Counted from the stretch's first letter, positions 15,507 through 24,323 are shown. The stretch: 42,196 bases of DNA from Minisyncoccota bacterium (GCA_017991375.1 JAGOQP010000002.1:66259-108454), one strand, 5' to 3'. Translations and numbers: made by a program. Notes: generated from the sequence alone by a model not told the origin.

Positions 15507-16417
15507 TATAACCATTTCTTCCTTCTGAATATTGTTGTCATAACTAATATGCCAATAACAACAATCGCTGTCATAATCCAAAAGTCATGGGGGCTTTTTC
15601 CGATAATCGGCTTGTCTGCCGTCTCGAGCATGAAAAGCGTGAGAAACAGCATCCAAGGAAAAGTCAGAAACGCAAGCACCGAAAAACGCTGCATCACTTT
15701 TGTCATTTTAATGGTCATGAGTTGCGTATTGGTGTGTTCAAACGACTCAATGGTCTGTCGATAATTTTCGCACATTTGGTTTACCTTGAGAAAGTCGCCC
15801 TCAAGATCGGAGAAATAAATAGATGTCTTTTCACCAAAAAAGGTTGGGCCGATTTTTCCAAGCGACTTAAATATACTTTCTTGTGATCGAAGAATGAGAG
15901 AGTAGCTTAGAAGATCTCGCTTGACGTATGATATCTTTTCAAGAAGTTCCTCTTCCTTGCTGGTAAAGAGATTGTTACGAACATCCTCAATCTTTTCGTC
16001 AATGTGCCTCAGTTGTCTTAACGCGTGGAGGAGCGCTGTTTCTAGTATGTAGTACAGTAGCCGAGCCGGTTCTCCACCCAAGAGACGCTCTTTGTAATTT
16101 GCGGAGGAATCAAGCCGATCCATAATATCAGTGAGTGGTTCTAATGGTTCGTAGTGAACCGATACCACACTGTTCTTGGTTACCAAAAAATCAATTTCCC
16201 CTTTACGCGAGACACGATCTATCCGATCAAAAATCGGCATATGGTACACAATGAACATACATTCACCATAGAGTTCGACTTTTGATCGTGCCGATGTGTC
16301 TCTGAGCTCCTCAATAATAATAGGATGAAGTTTGAATTCTTTTTTAAGCGCGCTCAACTCTTTATCATGTGGGTGGGTTAAGTCAACCCAACTCGTTTTT
16401 CCCTTTTTGATAATCAT
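15506..16417 (-). CDS. CorA-family divalent-cation transporter lacking the GMN motif
   Basis: 303 aa from ATG 16417, which lies 6 nt after a minus-strand TATACT (16424-16429), so it is leaderless; the longer frame extension is upstream of that promoter. It has a soluble alpha/beta funnel domain (SWVDLTHPHDKELSALKKEF, FIVYHMPIF), long stalk helices (LRQLRHIDEKIEDVRNNLF) and two C-terminal membrane helices, ending in the typical basic RRKKWL. In CorA the end of the first helix carries YGMN; here it reads FLTLFMLETADKP, so the selectivity motif is absent. Divergent CorA-like proteins may carry other ions or be regulators. Confidence 0.8.
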   Translation of the reverse strand: MIIKKGKTSWVDLTHPHDKELSALKKEFKLHPIIIEELRDTSARSKVELYGECMFIVYHMPIFDRIDRVSRKGEIDFLVTKNSVVSVHYEPLEPLTDIMDRLDSSANYKERLLGGEPARLLYYILETALLHALRQLRHIDEKIEDVRNNLFTSKEEELLEKISYVKRDLLSYSLILRSQESIFKSLGKIGPTFFGEKTSIYFSDLEGDFLKVNQMCENYRQTIESFEHTNTQLMTIKMTKVMQRFSVLAFLTFPWMLFLTLFMLETADKPIIGKSPHDFWIMTAIVVIGILVMTTIFRRKKWL

Positions 16418-16518
16418 ACATATAGTATATCGCACCGCGTATGAAAAAGGTAGAAATAATGAATACTTTGTGATTATGTCTATTTTTACGCGTAGTATTT
16501 TTTGGTTGGGCGGGTGAA

Positions 16519-16542
16519 AGTATCTCACGCTCGTGAGATACT
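16519..16542. promoter_or_regulatory. Putative heat-shock operator: 24-bp palindrome overlapping the -35 box
   Basis: AGTATCTCACG (16519-16529), CT, CGTGAGATACT (16532-16542) is an exact inverted repeat. Its last base is the first T of TTGACA. A repressor bound here would block the promoter of the grpE-dnaK-dnaJ operon. It is not a CIRCE element (TTAGCACTC-N9-GAGTGCTAA). Confidence 0.75.
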
Positions 16543-16569
16543 TGACAATGAATCTTGGGTGCGTATAAT
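16542..16569 (+). promoter_or_regulatory. Consensus promoter of the heat-shock operon
   Basis: TTGACA (16542-16547), a 16-bp spacer and TATAAT (16564-16569), both perfect hexamers. The first usable ATG (16577) is 7 nt downstream, so the transcript is leaderless. Confidence 0.88.
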
Positions 16570-16576
16570 GGCTGTT

Positions 16577-17149
16577 ATGAGAGGTGAGTATACATACAAA
16601 TTGCTCCAAGCAATTAACCGAAAATCAGACATTGATCTTGACGCGTTAAGCGATTTGTTTGTCAGCTCTTTTTTTGACGAAGGTGATATGGATCGGCGTG
16701 TACGGAGCGAGTACGAAAGCATAGACCCTCGTCGTGTGGTCTGTCGGTTTCACGCGCTGGTTCGATACTTAGAGCAAGATGGTCTCATTGAGCGCGAGGA
16801 GGCAGACGAGGGCGTTGTGTGGATCACTATCACCGGACGAGGCAGAGAAAAACTTGAAACACTCAAAGAAGTCATAGCCGAATCTCTTCCTCCTCCACGG
16901 TATGAATCGCCACACGCTCTCGCGCGATCAACTATTGTGGCGTTTAGCATTCCAGAGAAAGAACGCAGAAAACGAGATTGGTTAAGGACAGCGCTACGTA
17001 ATATGGGATTGGAGTTAGTTCAAAATGTGTGGATGGGAGAGGTCGCTCTTCCAAAAAAATTTCTCTCTGATATTCGCGATCTGGGGCTTACTGAATTTAT
17101 CAACATCTTTCAGGTCGGTTCTAAAGGTTCACTTGAAAAAATAATATAA
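16577..17149 (+). CDS. PaaX-like regulator (winged helix plus Cas2-like domain), first gene of the heat-shock operon
   Basis: 190 aa from ATG 16577. An earlier in-frame ATG (16568) overlaps the -10 box and cannot be on the transcript. Residues 1-95 are helical with a winged-helix feel (VVCRFHALVRYLEQDGLIEREE, VVWITITGRGREKL). Residues 115-190 match the Cas2-like ferredoxin domain of PaaX-type proteins: STIVAFSIPEKERRKRDWLRTALRNMG, VQNVWMGEVALPKKFLSDIRDLG, FINIFQV. Such proteins are easily mis-called Cas2, but there is no CRISPR here. Position 6 nt before grpE and the palindrome over its own promoter suggest that it replaces HrcA as an autoregulated heat-shock repressor. That role is inferred. 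Confidence 0.75.
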   Translation: MRGEYTYKLLQAINRKSDIDLDALSDLFVSSFFDEGDMDRRVRSEYESIDPRRVVCRFHALVRYLEQDGLIEREEADEGVVWITITGRGREKLETLKEVIAESLPPPRYESPHALARSTIVAFSIPEKERRKRDWLRTALRNMGLELVQNVWMGEVALPKKFLSDIRDLGLTEFINIFQVGSKGSLEKII

Positions 17150-17155
17150 ATATAT

Positions 17156-17674
17156 ATGGACGATACACAAAACATACAACATACTGATGCGTCAGCGGAT
17201 AACGAACAGGAATCTCAACAACAATCACCAGCAACAACAAACCAAGACGTGGTTGCCAAAGAACGCGATGAATATCTAGACGGATGGAAACGCGCCAAAG
17301 CGGATCTTATTAACTATAAAAAAGAAGAGGCAAAACGTTTTGAATCAATGCTCAAATTTGCCAATGAGCATATCATTAAAGAATTATTGGTGGTTTTGGA
17401 TAGTTTTGATCTGGCTTTGGCCGCGATGGGCGGAGAATCAAAAATAGAAAAAGGGGTATATCTTATCCGCGCGCAACTGGAAGACGTTCTCAAACGATAT
17501 GGCCTTGAGCGCGTATCAGTGTCTGTGGGAAAAGAATTTGACCCGGCTTTGCATGATGCGATAGTAACAAGTGAATCCGAACAACCATCGGGCACGGTGT
17601 TGGAGGAGATAGAAAAAGGATATATGTTAGGCGGAAAATTAATTCGCGCGGCGCGCGTGCGTGTGGCAAAATAA
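17156..17674 (+). CDS. grpE: Nucleotide exchange factor GrpE
   Basis: 172 aa. A polar, Gln/Asp-rich N-terminal tail (residues 1-38) leads into the dimerising long helix (RDEYLDGWKRAKADLINYKK) and the compact C-terminal beta domain with YGLERVSVSVGKEFDPALHDAIV and GYMLGGKLIRAARVRVAK, the GrpE signature. GrpE releases ADP from DnaK. It starts 6 nt after the PaaX-like gene and precedes dnaK by 29 nt. Confidence 0.96.
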   Translation: MDDTQNIQHTDASADNEQESQQQSPATTNQDVVAKERDEYLDGWKRAKADLINYKKEEAKRFESMLKFANEHIIKELLVVLDSFDLALAAMGGESKIEKGVYLIRAQLEDVLKRYGLERVSVSVGKEFDPALHDAIVTSESEQPSGTVLEEIEKGYMLGGKLIRAARVRVAK

Positions 17675-17703
17675 ACATAATCAAAATATAGATATAAAAA
17701 CAT

Positions 17704-19581
17704 ATGGCAAAAATATTAGGAATCGATTTAGGAACAACTAATTCCGCGATTGCGGTCGTGGAGGGCGGAGAGCCCAAAGTGCTTGAAAACAGCGAAGGAA
17801 ACAGAACAACGCCGTCGGTGGTCGCTATGAGCAAAAGCAATGAACGCTTGGTGGGAATGCTTGCAAAACGTCAGGCGGTGGTGAATCCAAAAAACACTAT
17901 TGCGTCAATAAAGCGATTGATTGGAAGAAAATTTTCAGACCCGGAGGTGCAAGGCGATATAAAGTTTTTTCCCTTTGACGCGCGAGAGTCATCAACAGGA
18001 GGCGTTGAAGTAAAAACGGGAGACGCGTGGTATAAACCCGAAGAAATATCGGCAATGGTACTGGCAAAACTCAAAGCGGACGCGGAGAGTAAGGTGGGAG
18101 AAAAGATAGAAGAAGCGGTCATTACCGTGCCAGCGTATTTTGATGATTCTCAGCGCCAGGCGACAAAAAATGCGGGTGAGATAGCCGGCCTTAAAGTTCG
18201 TCGCATCATTAACGAGCCGACCGCTGCCGCTCTCGCCTATGGTCTCAATAAAGGAAAAAACGAAAAAATCGTGGTCTATGATTTTGGTGGTGGCACATTT
18301 GATATTTCGGTTTTGGAAATCGGAGATGATGTGGTAGAGGTAAAAGCAACCGGTGGAGATACTCATCTAGGGGGAGATGATATCGATAAGCGCATTATTG
18401 ATTTTTTGATGAGCGAGTATAAAAAATCGGAAGGGATAGATCTTTCAAAAGATCCTCTCGCGGTACAACGTCTCAAAGAAGCAGCGGAAAAAGCAAAACA
18501 CGAACTTTCAACTGTTATGGAGACGGAAGTTAATCTTCCGTATGTTACCTCAGACGCGTCTGGCCCCAAGCACTTTTTAATGAAACTCTCTCGAGCGAAG
18601 CTGGAAGAGTTGGTACGTGATTTGATTGAAAAATCTATTACGCTTGTTGAGCACGTGGTCAAAGAAGCGGGACTTGCTATGACAGATATAAATGAGATTG
18701 TTCTCGTAGGTGGCCAAACACGCATGCCGATGATTCAGGAGTTGGTTAAGAAATTGTTTGGTAAAGATCCACATCGTGGTATTAATCCAGATGAAGTTGT
18801 CGCTATCGGGGCGGCGGTTCAGGGGGGTATTTTCCAGGGAGACGTTAAAGATGTGTTGCTTCTTGATGTAACACCGCTTTCGCTCGGCATCGAGACCATG
18901 GGAGGAGTAGCAACGCCTATTATTGAAAAAAATACCACCATCCCAACATCTCGATCGCAGGTATTTTCAACAGCTGCCGATAATCAAACATCTGTTGACA
19001 TTCATATCTTGCAAGGAGAACGTCCTATGGCCACGGATAATAAAACACTGGGGCGTTTTATCCTGGATGGTATTCCTCCCGCTCCACGTGGCATTCCACA
19101 AGTTGAGGTAACGTTTGATATTGATGCAAACGGCATTCTCAACGTCTCTGCGAAGGACAAGGCATCAGGGAAAACGCAGTCAGTGCGCATTGAAGCATCA
19201 ACGCAACTTTCTAAAGACGAAATTGAAAAACTTAAACAAGAAGCTGCTGCGCACGCAACCGAAGACGCCGCAAAAAAAGCACTCGTAGAAGCGCGCAATC
19301 AAGCTGAGCAATTGGTGTATCTGGCACAAAAAAATCTTACCGAGTGGAAAGATAAAATAGCTGCGGATGTTAAAGATTCTATTGAAAAGAAAATCGCATC
19401 GGTGCAAGAAGCGATCAAGGGAGAAGATGCTCACGTAATTACTCAAGCGAGTGACGAGCTTTCTGGCGAACTTCAAAAGATTGGCCAGTCGATGTATACT
19501 AAAGGAAATGAAAACGGCCCAACACAGGAAGAGGGACCTGCTCCAGAAAATAACACTCAACCTGGGGACGCTACTCAATAA
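17704..19581 (+). CDS. dnaK: Molecular chaperone DnaK (Hsp70)
   Basis: 625 aa. ATPase domain: [15 protein letters not shown] at the N-terminus, [58 protein letters not shown] and [18 protein letters not shown]. Substrate domain: [17 protein letters not shown] and the linker VLLLDV. The C-terminal lid ends in a disordered Glu/Asn/Pro-rich tail without the EEVD-like end. It refolds proteins with DnaJ and GrpE. All signatures are intact. The gene is 18 nt before an unknown membrane gene that separates it from dnaJ. Confidence 0.98.
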   Translation: MAKILGIDLGTTNSAIAVVEGGEPKVLENSEGNRTTPSVVAMSKSNERLVGMLAKRQAVVNPKNTIASIKRLIGRKFSDPEVQGDIKFFPFDARESSTGGVEVKTGDAWYKPEEISAMVLAKLKADAESKVGEKIEEAVITVPAYFDDSQRQATKNAGEIAGLKVRRIINEPTAAALAYGLNKGKNEKIVVYDFGGGTFDISVLEIGDDVVEVKATGGDTHLGGDDIDKRIIDFLMSEYKKSEGIDLSKDPLAVQRLKEAAEKAKHELSTVMETEVNLPYVTSDASGPKHFLMKLSRAKLEELVRDLIEKSITLVEHVVKEAGLAMTDINEIVLVGGQTRMPMIQELVKKLFGKDPHRGINPDEVVAIGAAVQGGIFQGDVKDVLLLDVTPLSLGIETMGGVATPIIEKNTTIPTSRSQVFSTAADNQTSVDIHILQGERPMATDNKTLGRFILDGIPPAPRGIPQVEVTFDIDANGILNVSAKDKASGKTQSVRIEASTQLSKDEIEKLKQEAAAHATEDAAKKALVEARNQAEQLVYLAQKNLTEWKDKIAADVKDSIEKKIASVQEAIKGEDAHVITQASDELSGELQKIGQSMYTKGNENGPTQEEGPAPENNTQPGDATQ

Positions 19582-19599
19582 CAAATCATTTCCTACGGT

Positions 19600-20646
19600 A
19601 TGAATGATGCGCCTTCTCATTACTTGTCGACAGAATCAGCCATAGCTACCGCGTACACGGGGCGGGTATCGTATCTAAAGATAATTATTCTTGGCGTCTT
19701 GACACTTATAACGTCGATCGCAACAGGATATTTGCTTGAAAAGATCTTATATCAAAACGGCGGTGCTCAAAGTATTGCCGGCGCCGCCCCGTTCTTTTGG
19801 TCCTTTCTCGTCGCCTTTCTCTTAATGCTTTCTTTTCTTGTTTTAGTGGCGCTTTTTGTCTCTCGGTGGTGGATGGCGTTTGTTATATGGTCGGCGAGCG
19901 CGATTGCGGTGGTTGGATTTTTAATTCCGCATATGACGGTGCATCTTATCGTGGGAGCAATAGCGTTTTTCCTTATTTTCGTCAGCGCTTGCATAGCGGG
20001 ACGAATTGAACTTAAAGACGAACTCAAGATTAGATTTTTCCGCATAGCAAAAGTTGTTCTGGTGCGAATAATTTTAGCGTGCGCGATATTAGTAAGCGTT
20101 GTGTTTTTCGACGCGTTTGCTTCATCACCGCTTACCGGCGACAACTTCCTGCTTCCCGAAAGTGTATTTGAAAAAAGCATAGACGCGCTGGGGAGATCGG
20201 GATTACCCTTTGCGGGGAAGCTTGATCTTTCGCTTTCACTTGAGCAATTAACCGAAAAAGCGGTACAAGAAAGCATTCAAGAATCAGGGCCGCTTGCGCA
20301 GTCAATTCCAAAATCAATGATCCAACAAATGACGGTAAAATACCTTACTGAGTATCAAAATAAAATAAAAGAAGTGATTGGTGTTTCTATTGATCCAAAC
20401 AAAAAACTGTCACTCGCTATCTATCAAGGGCTTCTTACAAAGTTTAACGCGTTAGATGAGAGCGCAAAAACAATCGCGCTTTCCATTGTATCGGTGCTTA
20501 TCTTTCTTACCGCGATGGCCCTTTCTCCGTTTATCAGATGGGCGGCGGCGTTGATTGGATTTATATTATATCGACTCGTGTTGCTTACTGGCATTGGCTC
20601 GGTGATATACGAACCAAAAAGCAAAGAAATACTTATTCTTCCCTAA
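19600..20646 (+). CDS. Polytopic membrane protein between dnaK and dnaJ, unknown
   Basis: 348 aa. Four membrane helices in the first half (about residues 27-45, 65-88, 92-110, 114-131), another at 151-170, then a soluble segment of about 120 residues with Gln/Glu-rich helices (LSLEQLTEKAVQESIQESGPLAQSIPKSM) and two C-terminal helices (292-311, 314-334). The soluble part probably faces outward. I recognise no family. It lies 18 nt after dnaK and 18 nt before dnaJ, so it is co-transcribed with the chaperones; it could be an envelope-stress component, but nothing in the sequence proves that. Confidence 0.75.
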   Translation: MNDAPSHYLSTESAIATAYTGRVSYLKIIILGVLTLITSIATGYLLEKILYQNGGAQSIAGAAPFFWSFLVAFLLMLSFLVLVALFVSRWWMAFVIWSASAIAVVGFLIPHMTVHLIVGAIAFFLIFVSACIAGRIELKDELKIRFFRIAKVVLVRIILACAILVSVVFFDAFASSPLTGDNFLLPESVFEKSIDALGRSGLPFAGKLDLSLSLEQLTEKAVQESIQESGPLAQSIPKSMIQQMTVKYLTEYQNKIKEVIGVSIDPNKKLSLAIYQGLLTKFNALDESAKTIALSIVSVLIFLTAMALSPFIRWAAALIGFILYRLVLLTGIGSVIYEPKSKEILILP

Positions 20647-20664
20647 CACGCATTCACGTACCGT

Positions 20665-21777
20665 ATGAAGGACTATTACGAGTTACTCGGTGTTCCCAAA
20701 AATGCATCATCAGAGGATATTAAGAAGGCATTTAGGAAATTAGCGCATCAATATCATCCTGATAAAGCGCACGGTAACGAACAAAAATTCAAAGAGATAA
20801 ACGAGGCCTACCAGGTTCTCTCTGACGAAAAAAAACGTGCTCAATACGATCGTTTTGGCAACGCATTTTCTGGCGCGGGAGGGGGTGGTTTTTCTGGGTC
20901 TGGTGGTCCGTTTTCGGGATTTGGATTTGGACAAGAGGGGGTGGAGTTTGATTTTGGAGATTTGGGGGATCTCTTTGGATCAATGTTTGGCGGAGGATTT
21001 GGAGGGCATGCCAAAACAAAAAAACACAAAGGGAATGATATTGAAGCGACGATTGATATAACACTGAAGCAATCTTTTTTTGGGGAGACCATAACCGTTT
21101 CGATAAAAACGGACGTATCGTGTCAATCGTGTTCTGGGAAAGGTGTTGAGGCGGGGTCGGGATTTAAAACGTGCTCGGTGTGTGCCGGGAACGGATCGGT
21201 TCGAGAACAGCGATCATCTCTTTTTGGAATTTTCTCCCAAGTGCGTCAGTGTGAGACATGCTTTGGTACGGGGAAAATTCCGGAAAAGCCATGTAAAGCA
21301 TGCCATGCGACAGGAAGAATATCTTCAACGCGTCAAATCCCGCTTACTATTCCCGCGGGTATCCGCGATGGGCAAATGGTAAAAGTAAGTGGCGCTGGGC
21401 AAGCGGGTTTTCGTGGAGAGCCGTCGGGAGATTTATATGTTCGTATTCGTGTTCGTGCCGATAAACAATTTGAAATAGATGGTGATAATCTAATCGTCCA
21501 CAAAGATATTTCTTTTTCTGCTGTTTTGAGGGGGGCAACGCTTACTGTGTCAAGTATAAGCGGATCAGATGTTTCTTTTTCTATACCACCCCACGCGGAC
21601 ATACATGAGCCAATTACCATAAAAGGCGAGGGACTGCATCATCAAGGAATGTTGGGACAATCAAAAAAACGAGGTGATATGATTGTGGTATTGCATGTCA
21701 AAACACCTAAAAAGATGAGCACAAAAGCAAAAGAATTAGCTGACCAGCTCGCTCGTGAGCTTGAAAAAGATGAGTAA
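20665..21777 (+). CDS. dnaJ: Co-chaperone DnaJ (Hsp40, type I)
   Basis: 370 aa. J-domain at the start ([21 protein letters not shown]) with the HPD triad in YHPDKAHG, then a long Gly/Phe-rich linker (about residues 70-112). Four zinc-binding repeats follow: [24 protein letters not shown] and CKACHATG; the last has Ala in place of the first Gly. The C-terminal substrate domains follow ([20 protein letters not shown]). It stimulates DnaK ATPase. Last gene of the heat-shock operon; a terminator follows. Confidence 0.97.
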   Translation: MKDYYELLGVPKNASSEDIKKAFRKLAHQYHPDKAHGNEQKFKEINEAYQVLSDEKKRAQYDRFGNAFSGAGGGGFSGSGGPFSGFGFGQEGVEFDFGDLGDLFGSMFGGGFGGHAKTKKHKGNDIEATIDITLKQSFFGETITVSIKTDVSCQSCSGKGVEAGSGFKTCSVCAGNGSVREQRSSLFGIFSQVRQCETCFGTGKIPEKPCKACHATGRISSTRQIPLTIPAGIRDGQMVKVSGAGQAGFRGEPSGDLYVRIRVRADKQFEIDGDNLIVHKDISFSAVLRGATLTVSSISGSDVSFSIPPHADIHEPITIKGEGLHHQGMLGQSKKRGDMIVVLHVKTPKKMSTKAKELADQLARELEKDE

Positions 21778-21794
21778 ATATAGTATAAAAAAGT

Positions 21795-21820
21795 AACGAG
21801 AAAACTCTCGTTTTGTTTTG
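21795..21820 (+). terminator. Terminator of the heat-shock operon
   Basis: AACGAGA (21795-21801), loop AAAC, TCTCGTT (21806-21812), then TTGTTTTG. Confidence 0.8.
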
Positions 21821-21828
21821 TTGTGGGT

Positions 21829-21834
21829 TATAAT
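21829..21834 (+). promoter_or_regulatory. -10 box of tRNA-Lys
   Basis: TATAAT, 48 nt before the tRNA. No good -35 at 17 bp. Confidence 0.5.
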
Positions 21835-21851
21835 TCATGTTCCCGTTGTTG

Positions 21852-21871
21852 GTTGTGTGTTGTTAGTTATC
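21852..21871 (+). repeat. 20-nt leader element shared with tRNA-Glu
   Basis: Identical to 6803-6822. Here 11 nt separate it from the tRNA, against 3 nt before tRNA-Glu. Confidence 0.85.
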
Positions 21872-21882
21872 GGTTACAGATT

Positions 21883-21955
21883 GCCCCGCTAGCTCAGTTG
21901 GTAGAGCAGCTCCCTTTTAAGGAGACGGTCGAAGGTTCAAGTCCTTCGCGGGGCA
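21883..21955 (+). tRNA. tRNA-Lys (anticodon TTT)
   Basis: Acceptor GCCCCGC/GCGGGGC, D-stem GCTC/GAGC, anticodon loop CTTTTAA (TTT), T-arm GAAGG/CCTTC with TTCAAGT, discriminator A. The 27-43 pair is G-A, a minor defect. No encoded CCA. Confidence 0.95.
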
Positions 21956-22090
21956 CTTTAACAAGCGAGCATGCAAACTGCTTTGCATGCGCAAGTTCGC
22001 CGCGGCGAAGAACGACGGAGTATGTGCGAGTACCAACGAGCACGGCGAGTCGGTGGTTAGGCAGATTTTTGTGACGACAAAAATCTAGTT
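21956..22090. other. Palindrome-rich non-coding stretch after tRNA-Lys
   Basis: It contains a 9-bp stem GCATGCAAA/TTTGCATGC with a 4-nt loop (21969-21990), a 14-bp perfect palindrome TTCGCCGCGGCGAA (21996-22009), and a 10-bp stem AGATTTTTGT/ACAAAAATCT near 22062-22086. None has a clear U-tract. No gene is seen. Confidence 0.6.
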
Positions 22091-22124
22091 GAGACCAAGT
22101 CCTATTTTCTGCTATACTTACTCC

Positions 22125-22589
22125 ATGGAAGTAAAAAGAGAAAATCAGGAAAAGAGGGGCATATTTAAAAGAATATCAAATGCGTTTGATCATCTAGAAA
22201 GTAGGGTGCGGCATGTGTTGAGCAAACATCCTACTATATACGCGCTTATCGGTGGATTTTCTATTGTTCTTTTTTGGCGGGGAGTGTGGGAATTTGCGGA
22301 TCAATTCTCATTTATGACACCGCTTGCCTCAATGATTATAAGCGCGGTGGTGATGTTGGTCACTGGAACATTTGTCTCGTTTTTTATCGGAGAACAAATT
22401 ATTATTTCTGGCCTTAAAGAAGAAAAACGCGTTGACCAAAAGACCGAAGTTGATCTTAAGCGAGAGGAGTGGCATGTTCAACGCTTGGTGCGTCAAATAG
22501 AAGAGATGCGTACCGACATATCGGAAATAAAAAAGAACTTAAACCGTGTTTTGCGAGTAAAAAAAGAGGAGGATAAATCAAAACCATAA
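22125..22589 (+). CDS. Membrane protein with C-terminal coiled coil, unknown
   Basis: 154 aa from ATG 22125, which is 6 nt after TATACT (22113-22118), with TTGAGA at 22089: a leaderless start. A charged N-terminal region (KRENQEKRGIFKRISNAFDHLESRVR) precedes two membrane helices (YALIGGFSIVLFWRGVWEFA and MIISAVVMLVTGTFVSFFIG). The C-terminal 50 residues form a charged coiled coil (VQRLVRQIEEMRTDISEIKKNLNRVL). obgE starts 6 nt later, so the two are co-transcribed. No function assigned. Confidence 0.72.
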   Translation: MEVKRENQEKRGIFKRISNAFDHLESRVRHVLSKHPTIYALIGGFSIVLFWRGVWEFADQFSFMTPLASMIISAVVMLVTGTFVSFFIGEQIIISGLKEEKRVDQKTEVDLKREEWHVQRLVRQIEEMRTDISEIKKNLNRVLRVKKEEDKSKP

Positions 22590-22595
22590 CGCGTT

Positions 22596-23567
22596 ATGTT
22601 TGTAGATGAAATAACCATACGCGTACGCTCCGGAAACGGTGGTTCCGGCGCTGTTGCGTTTAACAAAAACATGATGGAGCTTGGGCCTACTGGCGCGAGC
22701 GGTGGCACCGGAGGCAATGTAGTGCTCCATGCGGTAGCCGACTTAAACGCGCTGGCGCATTTTCGATATAAAAAAGAATGGAACGCGCAAGATGGAGAAA
22801 ATGGCCGCGCGCAATTTCATGATGGAAAAGATGGCGCCGATATCATATTGCAAGTGCCAGTGGGAACAGTGGCTCACCATCTTACTACTAAAGAAGATAT
22901 TGAATTAACACACGTGGGGGAGACGGTTATTCTTGCTAAGGGTGGTGCGGGCGGGAGAGGGAATTTCCATTTTAGATCGTCAACCAACACAAGCCCCAAA
23001 AGAGCAGAAAATGGAAAACCAGGAGAACAATTTGAAATTCGGCTCGAGCTTAAATTAATCGCGGACGTGGGGCTTATTGGTCTTCCGAATGTGGGAAAGT
23101 CCAGCTTACTAAACGAGCTCACGCGAGCTAAAAGCAAAGTTGCTAATTATCCGTTTACCACGCTTGAGCCCAATTTGGGAGTGTACTATGGGGGAGTGAT
23201 TATTGCCGATATTCCAGGACTTATTGAAGGCGCTGCTCATGGCAAAGGATTGGGAGATAAATTCTTGCGGCACATTGAACGAACGCATGTATTATTTCAT
23301 TTGGTCTCGGCAACATCGCACGACCCCGTTGGTGACTATAAGGTGGTTCGTAACGAATTGGCGACATACAATAAAACACTTTGCAAGAAAACGGAGTACG
23401 TGCTGATAAGCAAAAGTGACGAAGTTGATGATAAAATGCTCAAAAAAATAGTAAGCGCTCTTAAAAAACAAAACAAAAACACCATAGCTATTTCGGCTAT
23501 AGATGATCAGAAAATGGAAGCGGTACGAGCCCTTCTTAACCAACTAGAAAAAGAAAAGAGTGGATGA
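22596..23567 (+). CDS. obgE: GTPase Obg/CgtA
   Basis: 323 aa. The Gly-rich Obg fold occupies residues 1-155 (FVDEITIRVRSGNGGSGAVAFN, GPTGASGGTGGNV, AKGGAGGRGNFHFRSSTN). The GTPase domain follows: G1 GLPNVGKSSLLNEL, switch NYPFTTLEPNLG, G3 ADIPGLIEGAAHGKGLG with FLRHIERTHVLFHLV, and G4 ISKSDEVDD, where SKSD replaces the common NKID. The C-terminal OCT domain is absent, as in many short Obg proteins. It acts in late 50S assembly and the stress response. Confidence 0.95.
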   Translation: MFVDEITIRVRSGNGGSGAVAFNKNMMELGPTGASGGTGGNVVLHAVADLNALAHFRYKKEWNAQDGENGRAQFHDGKDGADIILQVPVGTVAHHLTTKEDIELTHVGETVILAKGGAGGRGNFHFRSSTNTSPKRAENGKPGEQFEIRLELKLIADVGLIGLPNVGKSSLLNELTRAKSKVANYPFTTLEPNLGVYYGGVIIADIPGLIEGAAHGKGLGDKFLRHIERTHVLFHLVSATSHDPVGDYKVVRNELATYNKTLCKKTEYVLISKSDEVDDKMLKKIVSALKKQNKNTIAISAIDDQKMEAVRALLNQLEKEKSG

Positions 23568-23707
23568 AATAGAACGGCTAACGTAAAAAGACAAACGAAA
23601 ACACAGCGTCTAACAAAATCGTATATCTAACGCTCCACGTTACATAAGTGATTCTATAGCCGCGCCATGCCCTTCGTGTAACTTTTAACATTAACTATTT
23701 CACGTAT

Positions 23708-23905
23708 CTACAACCCTGCTGGAAGAGTGATGCTACTCAAAAGCATTGGAAGTAATAGCGCGATGCCAACCAGTGGAAGAACGATAACTACCACAGTAAT
23801 AATCAATGTCCACAGAAAATATTTTCGTGTTTTTTCTGCTGACGTGAGTGTGGCATCAATTTTTTGCTCAAGCGTAGTAAGTTTATCACGTAGTTCTTGA
23901 TCCAT
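23708..23905 (-). CDS. Small protein: short coiled coil plus C-terminal membrane helix
   Basis: 65 aa. MDQELRDKLTTLEQKIDATLTSAEKTRKY forms an amphipathic helix, followed by one strong membrane helix (FLWTLIITVVVIVLPLVGIALLLPMLL). The ATG lies 6 nt after a minus-strand TATACT (23912-23917), so it is leaderless. Tail-anchored proteins of this shape are common in CPR genomes; no function is known to me. The 140 nt between this gene and obgE hold nothing recognisable. Confidence 0.65.
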   Translation of the reverse strand: MDQELRDKLTTLEQKIDATLTSAEKTRKYFLWTLIITVVVIVLPLVGIALLLPMLLSSITLPAGL

Positions 23906-23989
23906 GTTTTTAGTATAACATATCGTGTCTGCTAATGATTGTTTGTGATCCCATAGGCCTTAAGTGGCGGGGTATTATAGGTAATTCTA

Positions 23990-24018
23990 TTGACATCAAT
24001 AGTGGTCGAGCATATAAT
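23990..24018 (+). promoter_or_regulatory. Consensus promoter of the 76-aa gene
   Basis: TTGACA (23990-23995), a 17-bp spacer and TATAAT (24013-24018), giving a leader of about 67 nt. Confidence 0.88.
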
Positions 24019-24092
24019 AACATCCGGCACACCAAGGTCGCACATGGTGCGCGATTATTTTTTTCGCAAAACAAAAAAGAAGGGAGCTCTAC

Positions 24093-24323
24093 ATGAGCAA
24101 AGTAGAAGTCGGGCACGCCATCTTTCAGGAGAAACTGTGTGGCGAGGGCGGCGGTTGCTGTCCTACTGTCACAGTGCTTGAACTCACTGAGGCGCATCAT
24201 CCGCCAAAGAGGTTGGTACAGATTACCGACGACAATGGTGGGGTGATTGTTCTCACGAGCACGGAGTTCACGGTGCTCATGCGAGTCAAGGGCGCTCGTG
24301 CGCTTGGCGCGCTCCTCGCGTAG
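24093..24323 (+). CDS. Unknown small protein, 76 aa
   Basis: The SD AGAAGGGAG (24069-24077 region) precedes ATG 24093 and the unit has a consensus promoter and its own terminator. The protein has a Cys/Gly-rich patch (KLCGEGGGCCPTVTV) and a C-terminal half VQITDDNGGVIVLTSTEFTVLMRVKGA that loosely resembles the strand-helix ending of DUF397 proteins (RDSK..GPVL.FT..EW..F...VK). That resemblance is weak and may be chance. It sits directly upstream of the structured RNA. Confidence 0.6.
   Translation: MSKVEVGHAIFQEKLCGEGGGCCPTVTVLELTEAHHPPKRLVQITDDNGGVIVLTSTEFTVLMRVKGARALGALLA

Noticed and set aside
16577-17149. CRISPR-associated Cas2
   Set aside because: The Cas2-like half is fused to a winged-helix half as in PaaX proteins, and there are no cas genes or repeat arrays.
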